DNA from: Plantibacter elymi (nom. nud.)
Lineage (GTDB): Bacteria; Actinomycetota; Actinomycetes; Actinomycetales; Microbacteriaceae
Direction of reading: 5' to 3'
Length of the DNA: 64,000 nucleotides
Assembly: GCF_900177795.1 (NCBI RefSeq)
Contig: NZ_FXWJ01000002.1
Coordinates: 248,001 to 312,000, forward strand
Shown: one piece after another, positions 37,580 through 46,593 of the stretch
How positions within the stretch are numbered: the stretch's first letter is position 1
How the letters are laid out: each line of letters starts with the position of its first letter
The notes under the pieces: model-generated
The model's database searches: none
Told to the model about the DNA's origin: nothing
Seen by the model: only the letters and a program-made list of their open reading frames with translations
Position numbers and translations under genes: made by a program

Positions 37580-39082
37580 ATGACGATCCCTGTGCTCTCC
37601 GTGTTGTCCGCTGCCGTCGAGGGAGTCGAGGCCGAGCTGCTCGTCCTCGCGGTGAGGAAGGGCGACGACGGACCTGAGCTCCTGGCGCCCGATGTCTACG
37701 CGCCGCTCGCGGACGAGCTGCGCGCCTCCGGTGTCACGGGATCCGAAGACCAGGTGCGACGCCTCCCGGACCGGTTCGGCGCGGCCTCCGGTCTCGTGCT
37801 GGTCGGCCTCGGTCCGGATGCGGACGACGCGGCCTTCCGACGAGCCGCGGGTGCAGTGACCAGGACGATCGACGGCCAGGCCTCGATCACGTTCGCGTTG
37901 ACGGAGGAGACGGCCGCCGCCGCCGAAGCCGTCCTCGAGGGGGCGGCCATCGGTGCCTACCGCTACACCGCGTCGCGCGGGGTCGGATCCGCGCCGGCGC
38001 CGACACCGCTCGAGCAGATCACCGTCGTCGTCCCGTCGACCGTCGACGCACCGGATGCCGGGCTCGCGGAACACGCCACCGCGGTCGCCGAGGCCATCGC
38101 GCTCGTGAAGGACCTGGTCAACACGCCGCCGAACGAGCTCTACCCGGCGACCTTCGCCGACGCGGCCCGAGCAGCGGTCGACGGCCTCGACGTCGAGGTC
38201 GAGGAATGGGACGAGACCCGCTTGGCCGAGGACGGCTTCGGCGGCATCCTCGGCGTCGGGCAGGGTTCCTCGCGGCCTCCGCGACTCGTCAAGCTGAGCT
38301 ACCACCCGGAGGCCGCCAGGAGCCACCTGGCCCTCGTCGGGAAGGGCATCACCTTCGACAGTGGCGGCCTCTCCCTGAAGCCGCCGGTCTCGATGGTCGG
38401 CATGAAATACGACATGACCGGCGCGGCGACCGTGCTCGCCGTCCTGGCCGCGGCCGCGCGTCTCGGGGTGCCCACCAGGCTGACCGCATGGCTCTGCCTC
38501 GCCGAGAACCTCCCGTCGGGCACGGCGATCCGGCCGAACGACGTCCTCACCATCCGGGGCGGACGCACGGTCGAGGTCACCAACACCGACGCCGAGGGCC
38601 GGCTGGTCCTCGCCGACGGACTCGTCGCTGCAGGCGAGGAGGGCCCGGACGCCATCATCGACGTGGCGACCCTCACGGGAGCCGCCGTGGTCGCGCTCGG
38701 CAACCGCTACACGGGCGTCATGGGCGACGCGTCCTTCGTCACCGACCTCATCGCGACCGGTTCCGGTGCGGACGAACTGTTCTGGCCGATGCCGTTCCCC
38801 GCGGAGCTGCGCAAGGTCCTCGACTCCGACGTCGCCGACCTCGCCAACGCCAAGCCCGGGACCACCGCGGGCGGCATGCTCGTCGCAGGCACGTTCCTCC
38901 AGGAGTTCATCGCCGAGCGTACCGACGAGGACGGCGGCACCACCCGCATCCCGTGGGCACACCTGGACATCGCCGGGAGTGCGATGAACGGCGACGCCCC
39001 CTACGGCTTCACCACCAAGGGCCCGACCGGCGTCGCGGTCCGCACCCTCCTCGCAATGGCCGAGGAGATTAGCCACCCGTAG
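37580..39082 (+). CDS. pepA: Leucyl aminopeptidase (M17)
   Basis: This 500-aa cytosolic metallo-aminopeptidase has the M17 signature NTDAEGRLVLADGL and the metal-ligand segments GKGITFDSGGLSLKP and MKYDMTGAATVLA. It removes N-terminal amino acids from peptides. The variable N-terminal domain spans about residues 1-165. The length is typical of the family. It is followed after 95 bp by lpd on the same strand. Confidence 0.95.
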   Translation: MTIPVLSVLSAAVEGVEAELLVLAVRKGDDGPELLAPDVYAPLADELRASGVTGSEDQVRRLPDRFGAASGLVLVGLGPDADDAAFRRAAGAVTRTIDGQASITFALTEETAAAAEAVLEGAAIGAYRYTASRGVGSAPAPTPLEQITVVVPSTVDAPDAGLAEHATAVAEAIALVKDLVNTPPNELYPATFADAARAAVDGLDVEVEEWDETRLAEDGFGGILGVGQGSSRPPRLVKLSYHPEAARSHLALVGKGITFDSGGLSLKPPVSMVGMKYDMTGAATVLAVLAAAARLGVPTRLTAWLCLAENLPSGTAIRPNDVLTIRGGRTVEVTNTDAEGRLVLADGLVAAGEEGPDAIIDVATLTGAAVVALGNRYTGVMGDASFVTDLIATGSGADELFWPMPFPAELRKVLDSDVADLANAKPGTTAGGMLVAGTFLQEFIAERTDEDGGTTRIPWAHLDIAGSAMNGDAPYGFTTKGPTGVAVRTLLAMAEEISHP

Positions 39083-39177
39083 TAAGGTCGGTGGGGGCGG
39101 TTCGACCCGCCTCGACGCCGCCGAACACACCACGACGGTTTCCGATCGACCACGAAGCACACACAAGGAGCAACGGA

Positions 39178-40551
39178 GTGTCCGAGCAGAATTTTGACCT
39201 GGTAGTCCTGGGAGGCGGAAGCGGCGGATACGCTGCGGCGTTGCGCGCTTCGCAGCTCGGCCTCACCGTCGGCATGATCGAGAAGGACAAGGTCGGCGGC
39301 ACCTGCCTCCACCGCGGTTGCATCCCGACGAAGGCGCTGCTGCACTCCGCCGAGGTCGCGGACGCATCGCGCGAGTCGGAGAAGTACGGCGTCAAGTCCA
39401 CCTTCGAAGGCATCGACATCGAGGGCGTCACGAAGTACCGCGAGGGCATCGTCGCGAAGAAGTACAAGGGACTCCAGGGCCTCGTGAAGGCCCGCGGCAT
39501 CACCACCATCGAGGGTGAGGGCCGTCTGGTCTCCCCGACGAGCGTGCAGGTCGGCGACGACCTCATCACCGGCAAGAACGTGATCCTCGCGACGGGCTCC
39601 TACAGCCGCTCGCTCCCCGGTCTCGAGATCGGTGGCCGCGTCATCACGAGCGAGCAGGCGCTGCAGCTCGACTTCGTGCCGAAGAAGGTCGCCGTTCTCG
39701 GCGGCGGTGTGATCGGCGTCGAGTTCGCGAGCGTCTGGAAGTCGTTCGGGACCGAGGTCACGATCATCGAGGCGCTCCCCCACCTCGTCCCCAACGAGGA
39801 CGAGTCGATCAGCAAGGCCCTCGAGCGCGCGTTCCGCAAGCGCGGCATCGAGTACTCGCTCGGCGTGCGGTTCCAGGGTGTCACCCAGGACGACTCGGGC
39901 GTGCACATCACGCTCGAGGACGGCAAGACGATCGACGCCGAGCTGCTGCTCGTCGCCGTCGGCCGTGGCCCGTCGACCGCCGGACTCGGCTTCGAGGAGG
40001 TCGGTGTCACCATCGACCGCGGCTTCGTCATCACCAACGACCGTCTCGAGACGAACATCCCCGGCCTCTACGCCGTCGGCGACATCGTCCCCGGCCTGCA
40101 GCTCGCGCACCGCGGCTTCCAGCAGGGCATCTTCGTGGCCGAGGAGATCGCCGGTCTCAAGCCGGTCATCATCGAGGACGTCAACATCCCGAAGGTCACC
40201 TACAGCGACCCCGAGATCGCGTCCGTCGGTCTCAGCGAGGCCAAGGCGGCCGAGCAGTACGGCGCCGACAACATCACGAGCTACGACTTCAACCTCGCCG
40301 GCAACGGCAAGAGCGAGATCATCGGCACGAGCGGCAACGTCAAGGTCATCCGCGTCAACGACGGCCCCGTCATCGGTGTGCACATGATCGGCGCCCGCGT
40401 CGGTGAGCTCATCGCCGAGGGCCAGCTCGCGGTCAACTGGGAGGCCTACCCCGAGGACATCGCGCCGCTGATCCACGCGCACCCCACGCAGAACGAGGCG
40501 CTCGGCGAAGCATTCCTCGCGCTCGCAGGCAAGCCCCTGCACGCGCTGTGA
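39178..40551 (+). CDS. lpdA: Dihydrolipoyl dehydrogenase
   Basis: This 457-aa FAD-dependent disulfide oxidoreductase is the E3 subunit of 2-oxoacid dehydrogenase complexes. The FAD-binding motif is LGGGSGGYAAAL, the redox-active disulfide is GGTCLHRGCIPTK, the NAD-binding motif is GGGVIGVEFAS, and the catalytic His is in IHAHPTQNEALGE. GTG start preceded by AAGGAG. It is followed by the E2 gene after 61 bp, forming an E3-E2 pair. Confidence 0.96.
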   Translation: MSEQNFDLVVLGGGSGGYAAALRASQLGLTVGMIEKDKVGGTCLHRGCIPTKALLHSAEVADASRESEKYGVKSTFEGIDIEGVTKYREGIVAKKYKGLQGLVKARGITTIEGEGRLVSPTSVQVGDDLITGKNVILATGSYSRSLPGLEIGGRVITSEQALQLDFVPKKVAVLGGGVIGVEFASVWKSFGTEVTIIEALPHLVPNEDESISKALERAFRKRGIEYSLGVRFQGVTQDDSGVHITLEDGKTIDAELLLVAVGRGPSTAGLGFEEVGVTIDRGFVITNDRLETNIPGLYAVGDIVPGLQLAHRGFQQGIFVAEEIAGLKPVIIEDVNIPKVTYSDPEIASVGLSEAKAAEQYGADNITSYDFNLAGNGKSEIIGTSGNVKVIRVNDGPVIGVHMIGARVGELIAEGQLAVNWEAYPEDIAPLIHAHPTQNEALGEAFLALAGKPLHAL

Positions 40552-40612
40552 CGCATTCCGAACACCCCAATAAGCTAGTGAACACACAACAGGTTTCAAA
40601 GGAGACAAGGTC

Positions 40613-42052
40613 ATGAGCGAATCCGTCAGCCTCCCGGCACTCGGCGAGAGTGTCACCGAGGGTACGGTCACCCGCTGGCTGAAGAATGTCGGCGACACCG
40701 TGGAGGTCGACGAGCCGCTGCTCGAAGTGTCGACCGACAAGGTCGACACCGAGATCCCTTCGCCCGTCGCGGGTGTCATCGAAGCGATCCTCGTCCAGGA
40801 GGACGAGACCGTCGAGGTCGGCACCGCTCTCGTGACCATCGGTGATGGTTCGGGTGCGGCTGCTGCCGAGGAGCCCACGCCCGCCGCGGAACCGGCTGCT
40901 GCCGAGCCCGCTCCTGCTGAGCCCGCTCCCGCGGCCGAGCCCGAGCCGGCACCTGCTGCCGCGCCGGCTCCCGCTGCTGAGCCTGCACCTGCTGCTGCTG
41001 CTCCGGCTCCGGCGCCCGCCGCTGCACCTGCTGCTGCTCCGGCTCCCGCTGCTGCTCCGGCTCCCGCCGCTGCTCCGGCTCCCGCTGCTGCGCCTACTGC
41101 TCCGGCTCCCGCTGCTGCTGCTCCGGCCGCCGCTTCGACGCCTGCCGCCGGCGGGGTCGTCAACTCCGGTTACGTCACTCCGCTGGTCCGTCGTCTCGCC
41201 AACCAGCACGGCGTCGACCTCAGCACGGTCACCGGCACCGGTGTCGGCGGACGTATCCGCAAGGAAGACGTCCTGCAGGCTCAGAGCGCCGGTGGCACCA
41301 CGGAGTCGCCCGCTGCTCCGACCGTCGAGGTCTCCGAGCTGCGTGGCACGAGCAAGGCCATGTCGCGTCTGCGCAAGGTCGTCGCCGAGCGTGCCGTCGC
41401 TTCGATGCAGGGCACCGCCCAGCTGACGAGCGTCGTCGAGGTCGACGTCACGAAGGTCGCGGCACTCCGCACGGCCGTCAAGGACGAGTTCCTCGCCAAG
41501 ACCGGCAACAAGCTGTCGTTCCTGCCGTTCTTCGCCCTTGCTGCCAGCGAGGCGCTCCAGACCTACCCGATCATCAACGCCACCGTCGACGGCGACCAGA
41601 TCGTGTACCCGGAGACGGAGAACCTCGCGATCGCCGTGGACACCGAGCGTGGCCTGCTGACGCCGGTCATCCGCAACTCGGGCTCCAAGTCGATCGCCGA
41701 GCTCGGCGCCGAGATCGCCGATCTCGCGCAGCGCACTCGCGACAACAAGCTGCAGCCGGACGAGCTGTCGGGCGGCACGTTCACGCTGACCAACACCGGT
41801 TCGCGCGGCGCCCTGTTCGACACCCCGATCGTGTTCCTGCCGCAGTCGGCGATCCTCGGTACGGGTATCGTCACGAAGAAGCCGGTCGTCGTCACGGTCG
41901 ACGGTGCAGACGCCATCGCGATCCGTTCGACGGTCTACCTCGCGCTGAGCTACGACCACCGCATCATCGACGGCGCGGACGCTGCACGCTTCCTCGTCCA
42001 GGTGAAGAACCGCCTCGAAGCAGGCGACTTCCGCGGCTCGCTCGGGATCTGA
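40613..42052 (+). CDS. sucB: 2-oxoacid dehydrogenase E2 (dihydrolipoamide acyltransferase)
   Basis: This 479-aa acyltransferase has one N-terminal lipoyl domain (residues 1-80; Lys43 in STDKVDTE). A long Ala/Pro/Glu linker (about 83-183, near-repeats of APAPA) and a peripheral-subunit-binding domain ([16 protein letters not shown]) follow. The catalytic domain has [12 protein letters not shown]. It is usually annotated SucB. In actinobacteria the same E2 can serve pyruvate dehydrogenase, since 2-oxoglutarate dehydrogenase often carries a fused E2 domain, so PDH E2 (AceF) is equally possible. Many relatives carry two or three lipoyl domains; this one has one. RBS AAAGGAG. Confidence 0.9.
   Translation: MSESVSLPALGESVTEGTVTRWLKNVGDTVEVDEPLLEVSTDKVDTEIPSPVAGVIEAILVQEDETVEVGTALVTIGDGSGAAAAEEPTPAAEPAAAEPAPAEPAPAAEPEPAPAAAPAPAAEPAPAAAAPAPAPAAAPAAAPAPAAAPAPAAAPAPAAAPTAPAPAAAAPAAASTPAAGGVVNSGYVTPLVRRLANQHGVDLSTVTGTGVGGRIRKEDVLQAQSAGGTTESPAAPTVEVSELRGTSKAMSRLRKVVAERAVASMQGTAQLTSVVEVDVTKVAALRTAVKDEFLAKTGNKLSFLPFFALAASEALQTYPIINATVDGDQIVYPETENLAIAVDTERGLLTPVIRNSGSKSIAELGAEIADLAQRTRDNKLQPDELSGGTFTLTNTGSRGALFDTPIVFLPQSAILGTGIVTKKPVVVTVDGADAIAIRSTVYLALSYDHRIIDGADAARFLVQVKNRLEAGDFRGSLGI
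40850..41150 (+). repeat. In-frame Ala/Pro-coding short-unit repeat (E2 linker)
   Basis: Imperfect repeats of a GCTCCGGCTCCCGCTGCT-like unit encode the flexible linker of the E2 protein. They are coding and not an array of independent elements, and are prone to length variation. Confidence 0.8.
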
Positions 42053-42080
42053 TCCCGAACCGACCGCGACGTCCACCGCC

Positions 42081-43598
42081 TCATCCGGCGGTGAACACCT
42101 CCCGCAGACGCCAGCCCGTCTCGCCCCTCACCACGAGGAGCGTGACGGGCTGTCGTCGTCCTGCGGCGGCCTCGTCCGTCTCGGTCGGCTCGGCCGTGCC
42201 GCGGAGGACCGCCGCGTCGCCCTGACGGTCGACGAGCTCCAGACTCGTCGCATCGATCGATCCGATCCCGACACCGAGGTGCTCGTCGTCGTCGAACGGG
42301 GACCCTCGTTCGACGGAGTCCCAGACGCACCCCTCCTCCCCCGTCGTGCGGCACTGATCCCGTCGGCGGACGAGCTCGCGGGCCGCGGCCGCCGGATCGT
42401 CACCGGTGACCACGTCGACCGCGTCGGATTCATCCGCCGGTGACGTCGGCGTCTCCACCGGCGGCGCAGTACCCGTGACCGGTTCGGGCGCCGGGCCGAC
42501 CGAACCGGCCGGCGTCGGCGCGATCGCGGTGCTCGGGTCTTCGGACGGCAGGAACACCATCGCAGCCGACACCAGTGCCGCTGCCGCGCCCGCCGCTCCG
42601 ATCACGAGTCGACGACGTCTCGGGCTGGAGTCGACGGAAGGCGACGAGTGGGCGGCGGCCGCGACCCGAGTGCCTCGACCGGGTCGCCAGGCCAGACGAC
42701 GTCGCAGCGACGTTGCGGGATGTCGTGTCCGACGCCTCGCCTCGACCGCCGCCCGTCGGGTCGGTGGGGGCGGAGTGGTCCGCTGTGCGCGATCGGCGGA
42801 AGCACGGATGGCATCGGCAGGTGATGTGGACGGCGGGTCGGCGCGGTCGAGCAGGACCGGGAGCGGTCGTGCCAGGGCGTGGATCCGCTGTTGCAGTCGG
42901 TTGGCGATCTCGTGGTCGGCGAGCTCAGGCACGACATCGGCCCAGGCCGCGGTCGAGGGGACCTCATCGGGGTCGGTCGCCTGCAGGACACCGTCCATGA
43001 GCCCCGCGAACGCCGTCCAATCGGCAGCGAACGCCGGAGCGGTACGACCGAGCCCGCCATCGATGGTCTGGTGGTCCACGGGAGTTGCGCCCGACCAGCC
43101 GGTGAGGACCGGTCGGCCATCGTCGGCGAAGCGCACGGCCGATGCGGTGATCGACCCGTGGCTGACGCCCGAGAGGTGCGCCGCGCGGATGGCGTCGACC
43201 AGTGGTGCCAGGATCGTGACCGCTTCACCGGGAGCGATCGAATCCCGGCGGCGCAGCAGCTCTCCCAACGTGCCGCCGGCGAGCCGCTCGATCAGCAGGC
43301 ACGGGAGGCCGTTCGGGTCCTCGGCGACGTCGACGAGTCTCACGATGTGCGGGTGGTCGAGTCGGGACAGGACGGCCGCGCGACGCCAGAGGTCGCGTTC
43401 GGCGGCGTCCGCCCTCGCTCGGAGCAGCACGGCGTCGCCCACCGGGGCGGCCTGGTCGGTACGCCGGCCGTGCGCGGGTCCGGCGTGGGCGAGCACCGTC
43501 GAGTAGGCCGTCCACTGCCGGCCCTCACCCAGGCGCCGGACGAGACGACGGCCGGCCACTCGGGTTGCGTTCGTGGACGGGTCTGGCAGTGTTTCCAT
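42081..43598 (-). CDS. Membrane-anchored Ser/Thr pseudokinase
   Basis: This 505-aa protein has a kinase-like N-lobe and C-lobe (about 15-180; RRLGEGRQWTAY, LDHPHIVRLVD, LLIERLAGGTLGELL). The catalytic HRD is HGS (residues 147-149 in GVSHGSI), DFG is replaced by TGWSG, and no VAIK lysine is apparent, so it should not phosphorylate. A Pro/Arg-rich cytoplasmic linker (250-330), one transmembrane helix (331-350) and an extracytoplasmic domain (about 380-505) follow. The ATG at 43598 gives a kinase-domain start; the frame is open upstream. It is convergent with sucB. It may be a scaffold or sensor in cell-envelope signalling; the partner is unknown. Confidence 0.82.
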   Translation of the reverse strand: METLPDPSTNATRVAGRRLVRRLGEGRQWTAYSTVLAHAGPAHGRRTDQAAPVGDAVLLRARADAAERDLWRRAAVLSRLDHPHIVRLVDVAEDPNGLPCLLIERLAGGTLGELLRRRDSIAPGEAVTILAPLVDAIRAAHLSGVSHGSITASAVRFADDGRPVLTGWSGATPVDHQTIDGGLGRTAPAFAADWTAFAGLMDGVLQATDPDEVPSTAAWADVVPELADHEIANRLQQRIHALARPLPVLLDRADPPSTSPADAIRASADRAQRTTPPPPTRRAAVEARRRTRHPATSLRRRLAWRPGRGTRVAAAAHSSPSVDSSPRRRRLVIGAAGAAAALVSAAMVFLPSEDPSTAIAPTPAGSVGPAPEPVTGTAPPVETPTSPADESDAVDVVTGDDPAAAARELVRRRDQCRTTGEEGCVWDSVERGSPFDDDEHLGVGIGSIDATSLELVDRQGDAAVLRGTAEPTETDEAAAGRRQPVTLLVVRGETGWRLREVFTAG

Positions 43599-43717
43599 AG
43601 CTCGATCCTCCGACGCGGAGCCCCGTCCGACGGCGTCCACGCACGCGGCTGTGGACAAGGTCCCCGCGCCGCCGGCCTGTGGAGGAGAACGCAGCATCAG
43701 GACCCTCCGTCACCGGC

Positions 43718-43723
43718 TATCCT
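43718..43723 (+). promoter_or_regulatory. -10 hexamer for a leaderless DUF4191 mRNA
   Basis: TATCCT ends 6 nt before the ATG at 43730. Confidence 0.5.
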
Positions 43724-43729
43724 GGGAGC

Positions 43730-44434
43730 ATGGCTCAGAAGGACGCGCCCCCGGCGGCGCAGAAGGAACCAGGGCGGATCAAGCAGCTCTGGCAGGTGTT
43801 CCAGCTCACCCGTCGCCACGACAAGGCGGCGCAGTGGTTGATGCTCGGCGGCTTCATCCTGCCGGTGCTCATCGGTGTCGCGGTCGCGCTGCTGTTCTCG
43901 GCGGGCAACATCTTCGCGCTCGTCATGTGGATCATCGCGGGAGTGCTCGCCGGTATCCTCGCGGCCCTGTTCATCCTCACCCGGCGCGCGGACAAGGTCG
44001 TCTACACGCAGATCGAGGGTCGGCCGGGCGCGGTGGGCCAGGTGCTCCGCGCTGCTCCGCGCTCGTGGCAGACCAGCGAGATGCCCGTCGCCGTGAACCC
44101 GAAGACCCAGGACGCGATCTACCGCGCCGTGGGCCGTGGTGGCGTCGCACTGATCGCCGAAGGACCCCGATCGCGGACCTCACGCCTGCTCGAGGACGAG
44201 AAGCGTAAGGTCACCCGTATCCTCCCGAACGTGCCGATCACGGTCTTCCACGTCGGCCCCGACGCCGACTCCGTGCAGCTCCGTCAGCTCTCCGGCGCCC
44301 TCCGGAAGGTCAAGAAGTCCTTGACCAACCCCGAGGTGCTCGCGGTCAGCAACCGTCTGTCCTCGTTCGGTACGCAGCTCCCCATCCCGAAGGGCGTCGA
44401 CCCGATGCGGGTCCGCCCGCAGCGCGCGCGCTGA
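43730..44434 (+). CDS. DUF4191 membrane protein
   Basis: This 234-aa actinobacterial DUF4191 protein has two transmembrane helices (WLMLGGFILPVLIGVAVALL and a FALVMWIIAGVLAGILAALF segment) after a short cytoplasmic start, then a conserved soluble domain (VYTQIEGRPGAVGQVLRAAP ... LIAEGPRSR). Function unknown. It is followed by a strong terminator before the convergent RDD gene. Its usual neighbours in related genomes are glnA1 and the RDD gene, as here. Confidence 0.9.
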   Translation: MAQKDAPPAAQKEPGRIKQLWQVFQLTRRHDKAAQWLMLGGFILPVLIGVAVALLFSAGNIFALVMWIIAGVLAGILAALFILTRRADKVVYTQIEGRPGAVGQVLRAAPRSWQTSEMPVAVNPKTQDAIYRAVGRGGVALIAEGPRSRTSRLLEDEKRKVTRILPNVPITVFHVGPDADSVQLRQLSGALRKVKKSLTNPEVLAVSNRLSSFGTQLPIPKGVDPMRVRPQRAR

Positions 44435-44466
44435 CCCACCGACCCCGCTCGGAACACCTCGCGGTA

Positions 44467-44515
44467 CGGAAACGACGGCCGCCCTCCTGACGGAGGGCGG
44501 CCGTTCGCGTTTCCG
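44467..44515. terminator. Bidirectional terminator between the DUF4191 and RDD genes
   Basis: A long, almost perfect hairpin (44467-44515) with about 22 paired positions and a 4-nt loop lies between convergent genes. Confidence 0.85.
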
Positions 44516-44522
44516 GCTGCGT

Positions 44523-44954
44523 TCAGCGCACCCGCAGGAGCACCGTGCCGGCGACCTTGTCGTGGAAGCCGCGCTGGTCCGAATCCCAGACGAGCGCCGG
44601 GACGAGCACGCAGAGGAGCACGGTACGCACGGCCGGCCGCCAGAGTCCGACCCAACCGCCGGTCAGCGGCATGAGTCGCATGCCGCACAGGCGATGACCG
44701 AGACTGCCGCCGATGGTCGGGATGAACACGAACTGCATGATGGCGAAGATCACGAGCGTCGCGGTGGCGTCGTAGGCGAAGAACGCGACGGAGAGGACGA
44801 CCGCCATGGCCCAGTCGATGACGAGCGCGGTGATGCGCCGACCGACCCGCGCGACCGATCGGACGCCGCTCTCCGGGAGTCCGAGGCGTTCACCGGGGAA
44901 GGCGCTGGGAGGAAGCTCTCCGAAGGTCCGTGGATTCTGCGGGGTGTGGGGCAC
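44523..44954 (-). CDS. RDD-family membrane protein
   Basis: This 143-aa RDD-domain protein has about three transmembrane helices and the family signature [19 protein letters not shown] near residue 37, plus [15 protein letters not shown]. Function unknown; it is conserved next to glnA1 in actinobacteria. The GTG at 44954 is chosen because TAGAAT lies exactly 6 nt upstream. It is divergent from glnA1, and the GlnR box lies 29 bp upstream of its start, so nitrogen control of this gene is possible. Confidence 0.85.
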   Translation of the reverse strand: MPHTPQNPRTFGELPPSAFPGERLGLPESGVRSVARVGRRITALVIDWAMAVVLSVAFFAYDATATLVIFAIMQFVFIPTIGGSLGHRLCGMRLMPLTGGWVGLWRPAVRTVLLCVLVPALVWDSDQRGFHDKVAGTVLLRVR

Positions 44955-44960
44955 TGTGCC

Positions 44961-44966
44961 ATTCTA
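44961..44966 (-). promoter_or_regulatory. -10 hexamer for a leaderless RDD mRNA
   Basis: TAGAAT on the minus strand ends 6 nt before the GTG start at 44954. Confidence 0.5.
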
Positions 44967-44983
44967 TTCGGGCGGGGATTCTC

Positions 44984-45021
44984 GTAACATCCACGAAACA
45001 TGGGTGTCATGGCGGGGTAAC
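44984..45021 (+). promoter_or_regulatory. GlnR box upstream of glnA1
   Basis: GTAAC-N6-GAAAC-N6-GTCAT-N6-GTAAC reproduces the actinobacterial GlnR a1-b1-a2-b2 layout with exact 6-nt spacing. The first pair is perfect. It ends 10 nt before a -10 element (TAGTCT, 45032-45037), a position compatible with activation. Confidence 0.82.
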
Positions 45022-45031
45022 CCCCTCCCCG

Positions 45032-45037
45032 TAGTCT
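45032..45037 (+). promoter_or_regulatory. -10 element of glnA1
   Basis: TAGTCT lies 10 nt after the GlnR box, giving a leader of about 50 nt that contains TTTGGAG upstream of the ATG. Confidence 0.55.
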
Positions 45038-45093
45038 CACAGATGGCTGCGCTGTGCAGCCTCCCTGTACCAACCCCATTTGGAGCCATTCAC

Positions 45094-46518
45094 ATGTTCA
45101 GTGATTCTTCCGAAGTGCTCAAGTTCATCAAGGACACCGATGTCAAGTTCCTCGACATCCGCTTCACGGACCTTCCCGGCGTGCAGCAGCACTTCAACAT
45201 CCCGGCCAGCACCGTCGACGAGGAGTTCTTCACCGTCGGCCAGCTCTTCGATGGTTCGTCCATCCGTGGCTTCGCCAACATCCACGAGTCGGACATGCAG
45301 CTCATCCCGGATGTCTCCACCGCTTACATCGACGCCTTCCGTGCCGAGCGCACGCTCATCATGGTGTTCGACATCTACAACCCCCGCAACGGCGAGATCT
45401 ACTCCAAGGACCCGCGTCAGGTCGCCAAGAAGGCTGAGAAGTACCTCGCCTCGACCGGCATCGCCGACACCGCGTTCTTCGCCCCCGAGGCCGAGTTCTA
45501 CATCTTCGACGACGTCCGGTACGAGGTGAACCAGCACTCGAGCTTCTACTCGGTGGACTCCGAAGAGGGAGCCTGGAACACCGGCCGCGCCGAAGAGGGC
45601 GGCAACCTCGGCAACAAGACGCCGTACAAGGGTGGCTACTTCCCCGTCAGCCCCGTCGACAAGCAGGCCGACCTCCGCGACGACATCAGCCTCAAGCTGA
45701 TCGACGCCGGCCTCATCCTCGAGCGCGCGCACCACGAGGTGGGCACCGGCGGCCAGGCCGAGATCAACTACCGCTTCGACACCATGGTCGCCGCGGCGGA
45801 CGACATCCTCAAGTTCAAGTACATCGTGAAGAACACGGCCGAGCTGTGGGGCAAGACCGCGACCTTCATGCCGAAGCCGCTCTTCGGCGACAACGGCTCG
45901 GGCATGCACACGCACCAGTCGCTGTGGAGCGACGGCAAGCCGCTCTTCTACGACGAGAACGGCTACGGCGGTCTCTCCGACCTCGCCCGCTGGTACATCG
46001 GTGGTCTGCTGAAGCACGCCCCCGCCGTCCTGGCGTTCACGAACCCGACGGTGAACTCGTACCACCGTCTGGTCCCCGGCTTCGAGGCTCCCGTCAACCT
46101 GGTCTACTCGGCCGGTAACCGCTCGGCGTCGATCCGTATCCCGATCACGGGCACGAACCCGAAGGCCAAGCGCATCGAGTTCCGCGCGCCCGACGCCTCC
46201 GGCAACCCGTACCTCGCGTTCGCCGCTCAGCTGATGGCCGGCCTCGACGGCATCAAGAACCGCATCGAGCCGCACGAGCCCGTCGACAAGGACCTCTACG
46301 AGCTTCCCCCCGAGGAGGCCAAGAACATCCCGCAGGTGCCCGCATCGCTCGGTGCTGCGCTCGAGGCACTCGAGGCGGACCACGAGTTCCTCCTCGCCGG
46401 CAACGTCTTCACGCCGGAGCTCATCGAGACCTGGATCCAGTACAAGCGCGAGAACGAGATCAAGCCGCTGGCCCAGCGTCCGCACCCGTTCGAGTTCGAG
46501 CTGTACTACGGCGTCTGA
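45094..46518 (+). CDS. glnA: Glutamine synthetase type I (GSI-beta)
   Basis: This 474-aa glutamine synthetase forms glutamine from glutamate, ammonia and ATP. Signatures are DGSSIRGF, the ATP/metal loop [20 protein letters not shown] and NRSASIRIP. The adenylylation tyrosine is Tyr402 in DLYELPPEE, so it is a target of the GlnE encoded next to it. The ATG at 45094 gives the family-standard start; the frame is open upstream through the promoter. It is flanked by the RDD gene (divergent) and convergent glnE. Confidence 0.97.
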   Translation: MFSDSSEVLKFIKDTDVKFLDIRFTDLPGVQQHFNIPASTVDEEFFTVGQLFDGSSIRGFANIHESDMQLIPDVSTAYIDAFRAERTLIMVFDIYNPRNGEIYSKDPRQVAKKAEKYLASTGIADTAFFAPEAEFYIFDDVRYEVNQHSSFYSVDSEEGAWNTGRAEEGGNLGNKTPYKGGYFPVSPVDKQADLRDDISLKLIDAGLILERAHHEVGTGGQAEINYRFDTMVAAADDILKFKYIVKNTAELWGKTATFMPKPLFGDNGSGMHTHQSLWSDGKPLFYDENGYGGLSDLARWYIGGLLKHAPAVLAFTNPTVNSYHRLVPGFEAPVNLVYSAGNRSASIRIPITGTNPKAKRIEFRAPDASGNPYLAFAAQLMAGLDGIKNRIEPHEPVDKDLYELPPEEAKNIPQVPASLGAALEALEADHEFLLAGNVFTPELIETWIQYKRENEIKPLAQRPHPFEFELYYGV

Positions 46519-46536
46519 CGACACCTGCTGCACCGC

Positions 46537-46572
46537 GAACCGCCCGTCATCCTCTCGGATGGCGGGCGGTTC
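46537..46572. terminator. Bidirectional terminator between glnA and glnE
   Basis: A stem of 16 positions with one or two mismatches and a TCTC loop (46537-46552 with 46557-46572) lies between convergent genes. Confidence 0.8.
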
Positions 46573-46593
46573 CGTGTGGTCGAGGCGATCGGC

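Noticed and set aside
40850-41150. Short tandem repeats that could suggest a CRISPR-like or satellite array
   Set aside because: Units are 6-18 nt, contiguous, in frame and encode the flexible E2 linker; there are no spacers.
39001-41163. Minus-strand frame with a long Ala/Gly-rich region opposite lpd and the E2 linker
   Set aside because: It is a mirror of the Ala/Pro-coding repeat and the lpd gene on the plus strand.
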